Assembly: GCA_963588905.1 (NCBI GenBank)
Contig: CAVAJF010000025.1
Location: 1-64,000, forward strand
DNA: 64,000 nucleotides
Direction: 5' to 3'
Origin: Butyricicoccus_A sp963588905
GTDB lineage: Bacteria > Bacillota > Clostridia > Oscillospirales > Butyricicoccaceae
Shown: positions 47,627-55,994 of the stretch, one piece after another
Numbering within the stretch: the first letter of the stretch is position 1
Layout of the letters: every line of letters begins with the position of its first letter
The notes under the pieces: generated by a model
What the model was told of the DNA's origin: nothing
What the model saw: the letters and a program-made list of their open reading frames with translations, nothing else
Databases searched by the model: none
Made by a program: the position numbers and the translations under genes

Positions 47627-48085
47627 ATGGAGACTTTAGAACAGTCTAGAGATGCTTTGCTGGGCGTACTCATAGGACTTTCTCACGCCTGCACCAACAA
47701 TCCCAAAACAGAAAACACGGATCGTATCTATGTAGATGGACTGCGATGCTCGGCACAAGAGACCGATATACCGACAATCCAAGCGCAGACGAAACAAACA
47801 TCTGAGGAGAAACATGCTGTTGCACCGGGCTGCGCATTTTGTCAGGCACGCTGTGGGAATACCGATGATTACGATATGGTTTGCCTGTGGCAAGCGATTC
47901 CAGCAGTACGCGATGCAAAAGAACGGTTGCTGCGTGCGTTGCAGGAGCTAGCGTTGAAAACTGATGCAGAGCACGTGCCGGAACAGATAGCAGAACTGTT
48001 ACAAAAAGGTTTGTTTGCCCTAAAAGAAGACTGGGAACCAGAACGATATGATGAAATAACACGACAAATAGGAGGGACAGTATGA
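47627..48085 (+). CDS. Small cysteine-motif protein, Hcp-helical-bundle-like
   Basis: A 152-residue, mostly helical cytosolic protein. The middle holds C-x2-C-x3-C in CAFCQARCGNTDDYDM, a form I associate with short Firmicutes proteins annotated as hydroxylamine reductase (Hcp)-like. The N-terminal helix (ALLGVLIGLSHAC) fits the same group. Only three cysteines cluster, so binding of an iron-sulfur centre is possible but not shown; full Hcp is about 550 residues with a hybrid cluster. A 35-residue insert (about 45-68) is polar and probably a loop. The gene overlaps the alcohol dehydrogenase by four bases, so the pair is coupled. The Hcp link is tentative. Confidence 0.55.
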   Translation: METLEQSRDALLGVLIGLSHACTNNPKTENTDRIYVDGLRCSAQETDIPTIQAQTKQTSEEKHAVAPGCAFCQARCGNTDDYDMVCLWQAIPAVRDAKERLLRALQELALKTDAEHVPEQIAELLQKGLFALKEDWEPERYDEITRQIGGTV

Positions 48086-49254
48086 GCTTTCGCATGTATG
48101 TACCGACTCGCATTATTTTCGGCGCGGGAAGTTTAAACAAGTTGAGCCGCCAGAAACTGCCAGGCAAAAAGGCGTTAGTGGTCATTTCTAATGGTAAATC
48201 GACAAAAGCCAATGGATATTTAGACCGCACATTGGAGGCCTTGCAGCAAGCAGGTGCAGAAACAGTGGTATTCGACCAAGTTATGGCAAATCCACTCAAA
48301 TCGACCGTAATGGCAGGCGGTGCATTTGCGCGAGAACAGGGCTGTGATTTTATCGTGGCTTTGGGCGGTGGCAGTGTCATTGATGCATCTAAAGCCATTG
48401 CTATCATGGCAACCAATGACGGCGATATTTGGGATTATGTCTATGGAGGCACAGGCGGCTGTCAGCGCATCGGTGTCAATCCGCTTCCGGTTATTGCGAT
48501 CACGACAACGGCAGGCACCGGCAGTGAAGTAGATGCATTCAGTGTTATTACCAATGAAGAAACCAACGAAAAAATTGGCTTGGGCGGTGATGCTCGTCTG
48601 TTCCCGAAAACAGCGATTGTTGATCCGGAATTGATGCTCTCTGTTCCACCAAAGTTTACAGCATATCAGGGCTTTGACGCGCTGTTTCATAGTGTGGAAG
48701 CATATATTGCAAAATCTGCCAGCCTGATGAGCGATATGTACGCATTGACTGCAATTGAAAACATCGGAGGCTATCTGGCGCGGGCTGTAGAAAATGGCAA
48801 GGATTTAGAGGCACGAGAGCACGTTGCCTTTGCCAATACACTTTCTGGTGTGGTCATGACGATGTGTTCGCTGACCAGTGAACATGCATTGGAACACGCG
48901 ATGAGCGCGTACCATCAGGATTTGCCGCATGGTGCCGGACTCATTTTGATCTCTCTGCCGTATTATGAACATTTTGTGCAGGCACATGTGTGTGATGAAC
49001 GATTTATCCGTATGGCACGGGCTTTGGGCAAAACGGATGCTTCCAAACCGGAGGATTTTCTAACGGCACTGGAAGAATTGCAGAAAGCGTGTGGCGTATA
49101 TGGACTGAAAATGTCGGATTTTGGCATCAAAAAAGAAGAAGCTTTGACGCTGGCGCAGAATGCGCGTGCGACAATGGGTGCTTTGTTTAAGGCGGATCGT
49201 GCGCCGCTTTCGGATGAGGATTGTGCAACTATCTTTGAGAAAGCATACAAATAA
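48082..49254 (+). CDS. Iron-containing (type III) alcohol dehydrogenase
   Basis: A 390-residue NAD(P)-dependent enzyme. GGGSVIDASKA (about 94-104) binds the cofactor, TTAGTGSEVD supports it, and the metal site uses D and H residues in GFDALFHSVEAY and SEHALEHAMSAYHQDLPHGAG. The family reduces aldehydes to alcohols (butanol, ethanol, propanediol or lactaldehyde); the butanol dehydrogenase-like group is closest by eye. ATGA overlap with the Hcp-like gene couples the two. A strong terminator follows. The substrate cannot be set from sequence. Confidence 0.9.
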   Translation: MSFRMYVPTRIIFGAGSLNKLSRQKLPGKKALVVISNGKSTKANGYLDRTLEALQQAGAETVVFDQVMANPLKSTVMAGGAFAREQGCDFIVALGGGSVIDASKAIAIMATNDGDIWDYVYGGTGGCQRIGVNPLPVIAITTTAGTGSEVDAFSVITNEETNEKIGLGGDARLFPKTAIVDPELMLSVPPKFTAYQGFDALFHSVEAYIAKSASLMSDMYALTAIENIGGYLARAVENGKDLEAREHVAFANTLSGVVMTMCSLTSEHALEHAMSAYHQDLPHGAGLILISLPYYEHFVQAHVCDERFIRMARALGKTDASKPEDFLTALEELQKACGVYGLKMSDFGIKKEEALTLAQNARATMGALFKADRAPLSDEDCATIFEKAYK

Positions 49255-49270
49255 ACAAAAGAAAACACGT

Positions 49271-49309
49271 AAAAAAGACGGATGTTCTGTGGAATGTCCG
49301 TCTTTTTTT
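49271..49309 (+). terminator. Terminator behind the alcohol dehydrogenase gene
   Basis: AAAAAAGACGGA and TCCGTCTTTTTTT form a 12-bp stem with a T run. Confidence 0.92.
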
Positions 49310-49349
49310 GAAAAAAATGCCGAAAATGGAAATTACCTGTGCAAAACTA

Positions 49350-49378
49350 TTGACAGAAAACCTGCATGTGGTATTATA
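49350..49378 (+). promoter_or_regulatory. Strong promoter of the AraC gene
   Basis: TTGACA (49350-49355) and TATTAT (49372-49377) are 16 bases apart. The metal-type box lies 8 bases further on, over the likely transcription start. Confidence 0.82.
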
Positions 49379-49385
49379 TAGTGTG

Positions 49386-49401
49386 ATTAGCTAAAACTAA
49401 T
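49386..49401. promoter_or_regulatory. TTAG-N6-CTAA box 1 (DtxR-like)
   Basis: ATTAG-CTAAAA-CTAAT is an inverted repeat just behind the -10 of the AraC gene, a position suited to repression. The TTAG...CTAA ends match the outer arms of DtxR/IdeR-type iron boxes, though the centre differs. A second box lies at 50523. Confidence 0.55.
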
Positions 49402-49448
49402 AAAATTGGCAAACCAATACGTTGTATGCAGGGAGTGTTCTACATATC

Positions 49449-50435
49449 ATGAAATTGACAGAACAGGAAAAGTGCATATATGGAAATGGCGTACAGGTTA
49501 TATCGAGAGAGGATGACTGTACGGTTTATACCCGCAAAGACGAAACGGGAGACGCACGTATGACTTGTTATCATGTGTTTCCGGGTATTGATTTGGTCTA
49601 TAATGACATTCATATGCAGAGATCTGGCATGAAACCGGCAATGAATGGAAATTTTTTAGAGATCAATCACTGTAGAGAAGGCCGTGCAGAATGTGAATGC
49701 GGCAATCAATTTTATTACATTACAGCGGGAGATTTATCTATTCAGCAGAGAAAGAATTGCAGCCATGAGTCATATTATCCGCTCAGCCATTATCATGGAA
49801 TATCCATCTTGATTGACGCAGATCATTCGCCGATGTGTCTCTCGTGTTTTTTGAAGGATGTTAATGTCCAGCCGACGACGCTCATTCAAAAATTTTGCAA
49901 AAATGAGGCGGGATATGTTGTCCGGTCGCAACCAAGTCTGGCACATATTTTTTCGGAGCTGTATACGGTTCCTGAGAGTATCCGAAAGGGCTATTTCAAA
50001 GTAAAGATATTGGAATTGCTGCTGTTTCTCAGCAGCATGAAATTGGATGACGATACCGTACACGAGCGCAGTTATTCTGGCAGTCAGGTCACACTGGCAA
50101 AAGATGCTGGACGCTATTTGGCGCAGCATATGGATCGGCGCGTGACAATTGACGAACTGGCAGAGCAATTTTATGTGTCTCCAACGCAATTAAAAAACAG
50201 CTTTAAGGGCGTTTATGGCGTTTCTATCTATGCGTACACGCGCTCGCAAAAAATGCAGGCTGCTGCCTGTGCGCTTCGGCAGAGCAACGACACCGTCATG
50301 CAGATCGCTGGACGATACGGCTATGAAAATCCAAGCAAATTTGCAAAGGCGTTCAAAGACGTTCTCGGCGTCACGCCGAATGAGTATCGAAATACAAATG
50401 CGCAAAATGTCTGTTTGGAGCAGGGTTCGCTCTAA
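49449..50435 (+). CDS. AraC-family transcriptional regulator
   Basis: A 328-residue regulator. The C-terminal double helix-turn-helix runs from about 225 to 318 (VTIDELAEQFYVSPTQLKNSFK and the second motif VMQIAGRYGYENPSKFAKAFKDVLGVTPNEYR). The N-terminal half has a cupin-like ligand domain with conserved cysteines (CREGRAECEC) of the kind seen in AraC regulators of siderophore or iron genes (PchR/YbtA group). The start codon is 9 codons inside the open frame, behind GGGAG. The box ahead of it points to control by an iron or manganese repressor. Confidence 0.85.
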   Translation: MKLTEQEKCIYGNGVQVISREDDCTVYTRKDETGDARMTCYHVFPGIDLVYNDIHMQRSGMKPAMNGNFLEINHCREGRAECECGNQFYYITAGDLSIQQRKNCSHESYYPLSHYHGISILIDADHSPMCLSCFLKDVNVQPTTLIQKFCKNEAGYVVRSQPSLAHIFSELYTVPESIRKGYFKVKILELLLFLSSMKLDDDTVHERSYSGSQVTLAKDAGRYLAQHMDRRVTIDELAEQFYVSPTQLKNSFKGVYGVSIYAYTRSQKMQAAACALRQSNDTVMQIAGRYGYENPSKFAKAFKDVLGVTPNEYRNTNAQNVCLEQGSL

Positions 50436-50489
50436 ATGGAGTGGAGAAACTTACGAAATTACCGTAAACTAACATTGTCAAACGAAAAC

Positions 50490-50513
50490 AAACGCCTGCG
50501 GGCGTTGTTTTTT
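50490..50513 (+). terminator. Terminator of the AraC gene
   Basis: AACGCC and GGCGTT form a 6-bp GC-rich stem with loop TGCG, followed by GTTTTTTTG. Confidence 0.8.
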
Positions 50514-50522
50514 GAACGACAG

Positions 50523-50538
50523 GTTAGCAAACACTAAT
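50523..50538. promoter_or_regulatory. TTAG-N6-CTAA box 2 (DtxR-like)
   Basis: GTTAG-CAAACA-CTAAT has the same ends and spacing as box 1 and lies 20 bases ahead of the DUF2325 start. A weak TTGAAC (50512) may be the -35, which would put the box over the -10. Confidence 0.55.
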
Positions 50539-50556
50539 TTGATAAGAGGTGAAAGC

Positions 50557-50841
50557 ATGAGTGTAGTAATTGTTGGCGGCAATGATTGTATGGTACGCCG
50601 CTATAAAGATCTTTGCAAACAATATGACTGTCAGGCAAAAGTCTTCACGCAGATGAAAGACGGTCTGAAAAACAAGATCGGATGCCCTGATCTGCTGGTG
50701 CTGTTCACCAGCACCATGTCCCATAAGATGCTGCGATATGCATTAAACGAAACCAAGGGACAGGACAACATGATTGTCGCACGTTCTCATTCGAGTTCTA
50801 TGTCTGCTCTGCGCAATATTTTGGAAGAGCACGCATCCTGA
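50557..50841 (+). CDS. DUF2325-domain protein
   Basis: A 94-residue protein filled by DUF2325: VVIVGGNDCMVRRYK at the start and LVLFTSTMSHKMLRYAL in the middle. Function is not known. In Firmicutes, DUF2325 proteins often stand near metal-transport or DtxR/MntR genes, which fits the box ahead of it. AGAGGTG eight bases upstream sets the ATG at 50557. A flavodoxin gene follows by 55 bases, probably in the same transcript. Confidence 0.82.
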   Translation: MSVVIVGGNDCMVRRYKDLCKQYDCQAKVFTQMKDGLKNKIGCPDLLVLFTSTMSHKMLRYALNETKGQDNMIVARSHSSSMSALRNILEEHAS

Positions 50842-50896
50842 GAACGTTTCTGCGCGATAAATACATTGATTTTTTCAAGAAAGGTTGGTAATCAAC

Positions 50897-51319
50897 ATGG
50901 CAAAGGTAGCAGTAGTATATTGGAGCGGTTCCGGTAACACAGAGGCAATGGCAAATGCAGTCGTAGAGGGCGCAAAGGAGAAGGGCGCAGACGTATCCCT
51001 GTTCTTCTGCAGCGACTTTAACGAGGGCATGGTAGGCGATTACGATGCTATCGCATTTGGCTGCCCGGCAATGGGTGCAGAGGTTCTGGAAGAGGCTGAA
51101 TTTGAGCCGATGTTCACAGCTTGCGGCTCGAAGCTCGGCGGCAAGAACATTGCACTGTTCGGCTCCTATGGCTGGGGCACTGGCGAGTGGATGCATTCTT
51201 GGGAAGACCAGTGCGCAGATTTTGGCGCAGTGCTGGTAACCGACAGCGTTATCTGCAACGAAGCACCGAACGATGACGGCATTGCAGCTTGCAAGGCTCT
51301 GGGCGCAGCTCTGGCATAA
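50897..51319 (+). CDS. Short-chain flavodoxin
   Basis: A 140-residue FMN electron carrier. The phosphate loop SGSGNTEAMA (9-18) and the acidic FMN flank GSYGWGTGEWM are clear, and no long-chain insert is present. Flavodoxin replaces ferredoxin when iron is short, so its place after a TTAG-N6-CTAA box and a DUF2325 gene supports an iron-starvation unit. GAAAGGTTGG precedes the ATG. Codon use is strongly biased, consistent with a highly made protein. Confidence 0.93.
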   Translation: MAKVAVVYWSGSGNTEAMANAVVEGAKEKGADVSLFFCSDFNEGMVGDYDAIAFGCPAMGAEVLEEAEFEPMFTACGSKLGGKNIALFGSYGWGTGEWMHSWEDQCADFGAVLVTDSVICNEAPNDDGIAACKALGAALA

Positions 51320-51419
51320 TTTTTATTGGATACCCATAGACATCTTCCACCAAGATATGTCGCAAGTCTAATATCAGATAAATCCAACATACAATTCCTT
51401 AACAGCATACATGAAAAGC

Positions 51420-51455
51420 GAAACCGACATGGAAAAATCCATGTCGGTTTTGCTT
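51420..51455 (+). terminator. Terminator of the flavodoxin gene
   Basis: AAACCGACATGG pairs with CCATGTCGGTTT around AAAAAT, and T residues follow. Confidence 0.9.
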
Positions 51456-51538
51456 TTTCACACAAAATCCGTATATATTGACGGTTTCATACATACAGTA
51501 TCGGAGTTCCAATGTTTGCGGAAAAGGAGGAATGGCAG

Positions 51539-53350
51539 ATGTGTGGAATCGCAGGAATGATAGGCGAAATTCCTTCGCGGCAGGTTCTGGAACAAATGCA
51601 GAATACCATGCGGCGCCGTGGTCCGGATCAAGAGGGAATTTGGATAGACAGAGCGACTGCGCTGTTGCACGACCGGCTCGCTGTTATTGATATAGAAGGC
51701 GGAAAGCAGCCGATGCGGCGAGACTACGCCGTCATGGTATACAATGGAGAGCTGTATAATACCGCAGAAGTGCGGACAGAGCTGGCAAAGCAGGGATATG
51801 TTTTTGAGACGCATTCGGATACAGAGGTTGTCTTGACAGCGTACTTGGCATGGGGAGAAGCTTGTCTCGATCATCTGAATGGAATTTATGCCTTTGCTGT
51901 CTGGAATATGCTGGAGCAGGAGTTATTTTTTGCACGAGATCGTATTGGTGTAAAACCATTATTTTTTACAGAAAAATCGGATGGCTTTTTATTTGCTTCG
52001 GAGATCAAGACATTGCTGGCACATCCAGATGTTCACGCAGAAATTGACCGGAATGGCATCTCGGAATTGATCCTGTTGGGTCCCGGCAGAACACCGGGCT
52101 GCGGCGTGCTGTGCGGCATTCGGGAAGTTCCGGCTGGGTGGTGCGGCACCTATTCGCAGAAGCGAGGACTAAGCCTCAGGCAGTATTGGCGATTGGAAGA
52201 TAAAGAACACACAGATTCGGAGCAGGAAACGATAGACAACGTGCGCGCATTGGTCATTGATGCCATACAGCGGCAATTGGTGTCGGATGTTCCGCTGTGT
52301 ACGTTTTTGTCTGGCGGATTGGATTCCAGTATTATTTCAGCCGTGGCAGCGCGGCAATATGCGCAGGAAGGACGGCAGCTGCATACCGTATCCGTCACGT
52401 ATAGAGACAATGCGCGGTATTTTCAGGCTTCACATTTTCAGCCAAACAGCGATGACAGCTATATTGGATTGATGAACGATGCCATCGGTGCGAAAAATCA
52501 TTTGATAGAGATTGATACGCCGCAGCTTGTACAGGCATTGTTTGAAGCGGTAGAAGCGCGGGATTTGCCCGGTATGGCGGATGTGGATGCATCCTTGCTG
52601 CTGTTTTGCCGAGAAATCAAAAAAATTGGCACGGTGGCGCTGTCCGGTGAATGCGCGGATGAAATCTTTGGCGGGTATCCATGGTATCGCGATGTAGACA
52701 TTCGACGCAAGGCGGGATTTCCATGGGCACAATCGACACAGTACCGCGCGTCTTTCTTGACGCAGGAATGGCAAGAGCAAATCAACGCGGAAGCATTTGT
52801 TGATCAGAAGTACCGACAGACGATTGCAGAGGTGACGCCGGAAGGGATTCATGGAGAAGATGACAGACGAATTCGAGAGATGACCCGCTTGAATTTCGAG
52901 TGGTTTATGCAGACGTTGCTTGCGCGAAAAGACACCATGAGCATGTTCAGCGGCTTGGAGGTTCGCGTGCCATTTTGCGATCATCGGATCGCAGAGTATC
53001 TGTACAACGTTCCGTGGAACATGAAGGATTTACACGGCAGAGAAAAGGGACTGCTGCGGGAAGCAGTGAAAGGCATTGCGCCGGAAGAAATCCGCATGCG
53101 CAAGAAAAGTCCGTATCCGAAGACACACAATCCGGCGTATATGCGTGCCGTGGGAAATTTGCTGCGGCAGGTATTAGATGAGGGAACATCGCCGATGTTT
53201 GCGTTTATCCGGCGGGATGCGCTGGAACAATTGCTGACTCAATCGCGCGCGCAGCCGTGGTATGGACAGCTGATGCAGACGCCGCAGACCATTGCGTATT
53301 TCTTGCAGTTGCATCATTGGATGAAATTGTATCATGTGACCATTCGGTAG
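51539..53350 (+). CDS. asnB: Glutamine-hydrolysing asparagine synthetase
   Basis: A 603-residue enzyme that makes asparagine from aspartate, ATP and glutamine. C2 (MCGIAGMIG) is the glutaminase nucleophile, with RRGPDQ and NGELYN in the same domain. The synthetase half has the pyrophosphate loop FLSGGLDSS (about 257) and the SGECADEIFGGYPWY block. The start at 51539 is needed to place Cys2 at the mature N-terminus and has AGGAGG nine bases upstream. The frame opens nine codons earlier. It is a single gene between the flavodoxin and Nudix genes. Confidence 0.95.
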   Translation: MCGIAGMIGEIPSRQVLEQMQNTMRRRGPDQEGIWIDRATALLHDRLAVIDIEGGKQPMRRDYAVMVYNGELYNTAEVRTELAKQGYVFETHSDTEVVLTAYLAWGEACLDHLNGIYAFAVWNMLEQELFFARDRIGVKPLFFTEKSDGFLFASEIKTLLAHPDVHAEIDRNGISELILLGPGRTPGCGVLCGIREVPAGWCGTYSQKRGLSLRQYWRLEDKEHTDSEQETIDNVRALVIDAIQRQLVSDVPLCTFLSGGLDSSIISAVAARQYAQEGRQLHTVSVTYRDNARYFQASHFQPNSDDSYIGLMNDAIGAKNHLIEIDTPQLVQALFEAVEARDLPGMADVDASLLLFCREIKKIGTVALSGECADEIFGGYPWYRDVDIRRKAGFPWAQSTQYRASFLTQEWQEQINAEAFVDQKYRQTIAEVTPEGIHGEDDRRIREMTRLNFEWFMQTLLARKDTMSMFSGLEVRVPFCDHRIAEYLYNVPWNMKDLHGREKGLLREAVKGIAPEEIRMRKKSPYPKTHNPAYMRAVGNLLRQVLDEGTSPMFAFIRRDALEQLLTQSRAQPWYGQLMQTPQTIAYFLQLHHWMKLYHVTIR

Positions 53351-53405
53351 AAGACATTGTAATCTTCGCCGGTTTGCGGTATGATGACAGCAAGGCGGTG
53401 AGAAC

Positions 53406-54014
53406 ATGCAGGAGATAGTAGATATTTATAATGAAGACTGGCAGCGCATCGGCACGGCATCACGCGATGAAGTGCATGAACGCGGACTGCTGCACCGTGT
53501 CGTGCACTGCTGGATCATACAAGAGAGTCAGCCGGTGTTTTGGTTTCAGCAGCGGGCACATACGAAGAAGGATTTTCCGGACTGTTTTGATTTACCTTGC
53601 GGCGGACATGTAGACGCCGGAGAGACGCCGATACAAGCCATGCTGCGCGAGCTTCGAGAAGAAATTGGACTGCATGTGACAGAAAATGACCTGATTTCAC
53701 TGGGTGCGTACCGTGCACCGGATTTTCGCATCCCCGGTTATTATGATCGAGAAATGTCACATGTGTTCATGCTTTGTGTAGATACACCTGCGTTTTTGCT
53801 GGGAGATGAGGTGCAGCGCATGGTGCGCGTTTTGGCGGATGATTTCTATCAAATGGAGGTAAATCAGCGAGAAAGCATACCGATCCGAACAGAAAACGGC
53901 AAGCGGATTCTCGTTGACAGAAATCAATGGTGCTGCCATGACGGAGAATTCCAAGCGATGATTTTACCATATTTGAAACAAAAAAATCCTGAGATTTTCT
54001 CGGTTGAAGATTGA
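53406..54014 (+). CDS. Nudix hydrolase, IPP-isomerase/YfcD-like
   Basis: A 202-residue protein. The Nudix box is complete: G-H-V-D-A-G-E followed by LRELREEIG (about 63-85). The N-terminal segment (VDIYNEDWQRIGTASRDEVHERGLLHR) is the form found in isopentenyl-diphosphate isomerase-like Nudix proteins such as YfcD. The cysteine and glutamate layout of a true isomerase is not clear, so hydrolysis of a nucleotide derivative is the safer call. The gene ends 30 bases ahead of the RNase P RNA. Confidence 0.85.
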   Translation: MQEIVDIYNEDWQRIGTASRDEVHERGLLHRVVHCWIIQESQPVFWFQQRAHTKKDFPDCFDLPCGGHVDAGETPIQAMLRELREEIGLHVTENDLISLGAYRAPDFRIPGYYDREMSHVFMLCVDTPAFLLGDEVQRMVRVLADDFYQMEVNQRESIPIRTENGKRILVDRNQWCCHDGEFQAMILPYLKQKNPEIFSVED

Positions 54015-54038
54015 CAAAATCGCTGATTTTAGTATAAT
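54011..54038 (+). promoter_or_regulatory. Promoter of the RNase P RNA gene
   Basis: Consensus TTGACA (54011-54016) and TATAAT (54033-54038) are 16 bases apart. The RNA starts about six bases on. The -35 overlaps the Nudix stop codon. Confidence 0.9.
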
Positions 54039-54043
54039 AAACG

Positions 54044-54399
54044 GAGTGAGTAAAGTTAGCAGTCGCGCAGATCGCGCCGAAAGGCCCTTCTGTGAGGAAA
54101 GTCCGGGCTGCGCAGGGCAGGATAACGGATAACGTCCGCCGGAGGCGACTCTAGGAAAAGTGCAACAGAGATATACCGCCGTGGCTTCGGCTGCGGTAAG
54201 GGTGGAAAGGCGAGGTAAGAGCTCACCAATTCCATAGGTAACTATGGAATTCTGTAAACTCTATCCGCAGCAACACCGTGGAGGGACACATAGGATTTGC
54301 CCGATCCGTCCCGAGGAGGTGGCTTGAGGCGTATGGTGACATGCGTCCAAGATAGATGGCTGCTCCAATGACAGAACCCGGCTTACTCTTTACTCACTC
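54044..54399 (+). ncRNA. rnpB: RNase P RNA, bacterial class A
   Basis: A 356-base catalytic RNA that matures tRNA 5' ends. The ends pair as P1 (GAGTGAGTAAAG with CTTTACTCACTC). The conserved cores are present: GAGGAAAGTCCGGGCT near 54096, ACAGAGATATACC near 54165 (P4 and J regions), GGTAAGGGTGGAAAGGCGAGG, and ATAGATGGCTGCTCC...ACAGAACCCGGCTTA near the 3' end. The layout with a UUCG-type capped stem is class A rather than the Bacillus class B. Confidence 0.95.
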
Positions 54400-54426
54400 T
54401 TTATTGAAATGAAATGCAGGATTTTC

Positions 54427-54447
54427 ACCGCCCGCAGGGGCGGTTTT
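54427..54447 (+). terminator. Terminator of rnpB
   Basis: ACCGCC pairs with GGCGGT around CGCAGG, and TTTT follows. The stem is short but GC-rich. Confidence 0.7.
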
Positions 54448-54524
54448 CCTGACATGGAATAAAATAGGTGATTTCGCTTGGGTTTGGGAGAGACCGTTGG
54501 CGAAACATGTTGGAGGTTCGAGAA

Positions 54525-55922
54525 ATGAGTGCATATGATCGCTTTTTGGAAGCCATGAGTGGCAAAAATGTCACTGTCATTGGAATCGGGGTCAGCAATA
54601 CGCCGCTGATCAGCCTGTTGCTGGAAGCTGGCGCACATGTCACGGTACATGACCGGAAGACAACAGAGGAGCTGGGAGAAATCTATGAAGGCCTGCACGA
54701 CATCGGTGTAGAATTCTCTGTTGGCAGCGAGTACCTGAAGAATCTGTCTGGAGATTACATCTTCCGCACGCCGGGTATGCATCCGAACCAGCCGGCACTG
54801 GTGAAGGCTCGCGAGCAGGGAAGCATTATCACCAGTGAGATGGAAGTATTCATGCAGGTTTGCCCGTGCCCGATTCTGGCAATTACCGGATCTGACGGCA
54901 AGACCACTACGACTACATTGACTTGTGAAATCCTCAAGAAGGCAGGATATACCTGTCATTTGGGCGGTAATATCGGTCATCCGCTGTTGGCTGACGTGCC
55001 GTTTATCAATGAGAATGATTTTGCAGTCGTTGAGCTGTCTTCGTTCCAGCTGATGGATATGAAATGCTCTCCGGCAGCTGCGCTGGTAACCAATGTCACC
55101 CCGAATCATCTGGATATTCATAAGGATATGGCGGAGTACATCGAAGCGAAAACGCATATCTTTATCAATCAGAAGCCGGGTGCCAAGCTCGTACTCAATG
55201 CAGATGATGCCGTTTCACAGGATTTCCGTCCGGCAGAAGGCGTAGAACTGCTCAAGTTCTCGATGAAGGGGCCGGTTGAAAACGGCGTATATCTGGAAGA
55301 CGGCGTGATCTGGTATGCAGAGGACGGAAACCGCCGCAAGATTATGGATGCAGACGAGATCCGTATTCCTGGCGCACATAATATTGCCAATTATATGGCA
55401 GCAATCTGCATGACACATGGCAGAGTAACCTTTGACAATGTACGAGATGTCGCACATGACTTCGGCGGCGTAGAGCATCGTCTGGAGCTGGTACGCACAT
55501 TGAATGGTGTCAAGTATTACAATGACTCGATTGCCTCCAGCCCAACAAGAACAGCAGCAGGTCTGCGTTCGTTTAAGCAGAAGGTGATTCTGCTCGCTGG
55601 CGGCCATGACAAAAAGATTCCGTACGATTCGTTTGGACCGATTGTCTGCGACCATGTCAAGCGTTTGGTATTGATTGACGCCAATCCGGATGACTCGACA
55701 GCACCGGCAATCAAGGCTTCTGTACAGGCAGCTGACAATTATAAGGCGGACGAGCTTCCGATTGATACCTATGATGATTTTGAAAAGGCAGTCCGTGGCG
55801 CAGCAGAGGTTGCTGAAGAGGGCGACATTGTTCTGATGAGTCCGGCAAGTGCTTCCTTTGATATTTTCAAGAACTTCATGGAGCGCGGCAACCGCTTTAA
55901 GGACATTGTCAATAGTCTGTAA
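54525..55922 (+). CDS. murD: UDP-N-acetylmuramoyl-L-alanine--D-glutamate ligase
   Basis: A 465-residue Mur ligase adding D-glutamate to the cell-wall precursor. It has an N-terminal UDP-binding domain (VTVIGIGVSNTPL), an ATP loop TGSDGKTT (121-128), the central NVTPNHLDIHKDM block, and the C-terminal domain with HRLELV and NDSIASSPTRTAAGL. TGGAGG seven bases ahead supports the ATG at 54525; 19 more codons are open upstream. It is alone rather than in the usual division-and-cell-wall cluster. Confidence 0.95.
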   Translation: MSAYDRFLEAMSGKNVTVIGIGVSNTPLISLLLEAGAHVTVHDRKTTEELGEIYEGLHDIGVEFSVGSEYLKNLSGDYIFRTPGMHPNQPALVKAREQGSIITSEMEVFMQVCPCPILAITGSDGKTTTTTLTCEILKKAGYTCHLGGNIGHPLLADVPFINENDFAVVELSSFQLMDMKCSPAAALVTNVTPNHLDIHKDMAEYIEAKTHIFINQKPGAKLVLNADDAVSQDFRPAEGVELLKFSMKGPVENGVYLEDGVIWYAEDGNRRKIMDADEIRIPGAHNIANYMAAICMTHGRVTFDNVRDVAHDFGGVEHRLELVRTLNGVKYYNDSIASSPTRTAAGLRSFKQKVILLAGGHDKKIPYDSFGPIVCDHVKRLVLIDANPDDSTAPAIKASVQAADNYKADELPIDTYDDFEKAVRGAAEVAEEGDIVLMSPASASFDIFKNFMERGNRFKDIVNSL

Positions 55923-55944
55923 ATCATATGACGATATAATCACA

Positions 55945-55970
55945 GCCGCCGGATGGAAATCCGGCGGTTT
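55945..55970 (+). terminator. Terminator of murD
   Basis: CCGCCGGAT pairs with ATCCGGCGG around GGAA, followed by TTT. A strong stem with a short T tail. Confidence 0.72.
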
Positions 55971-55994
55971 CTGTGTCTACGAGGAAGGAACAGA

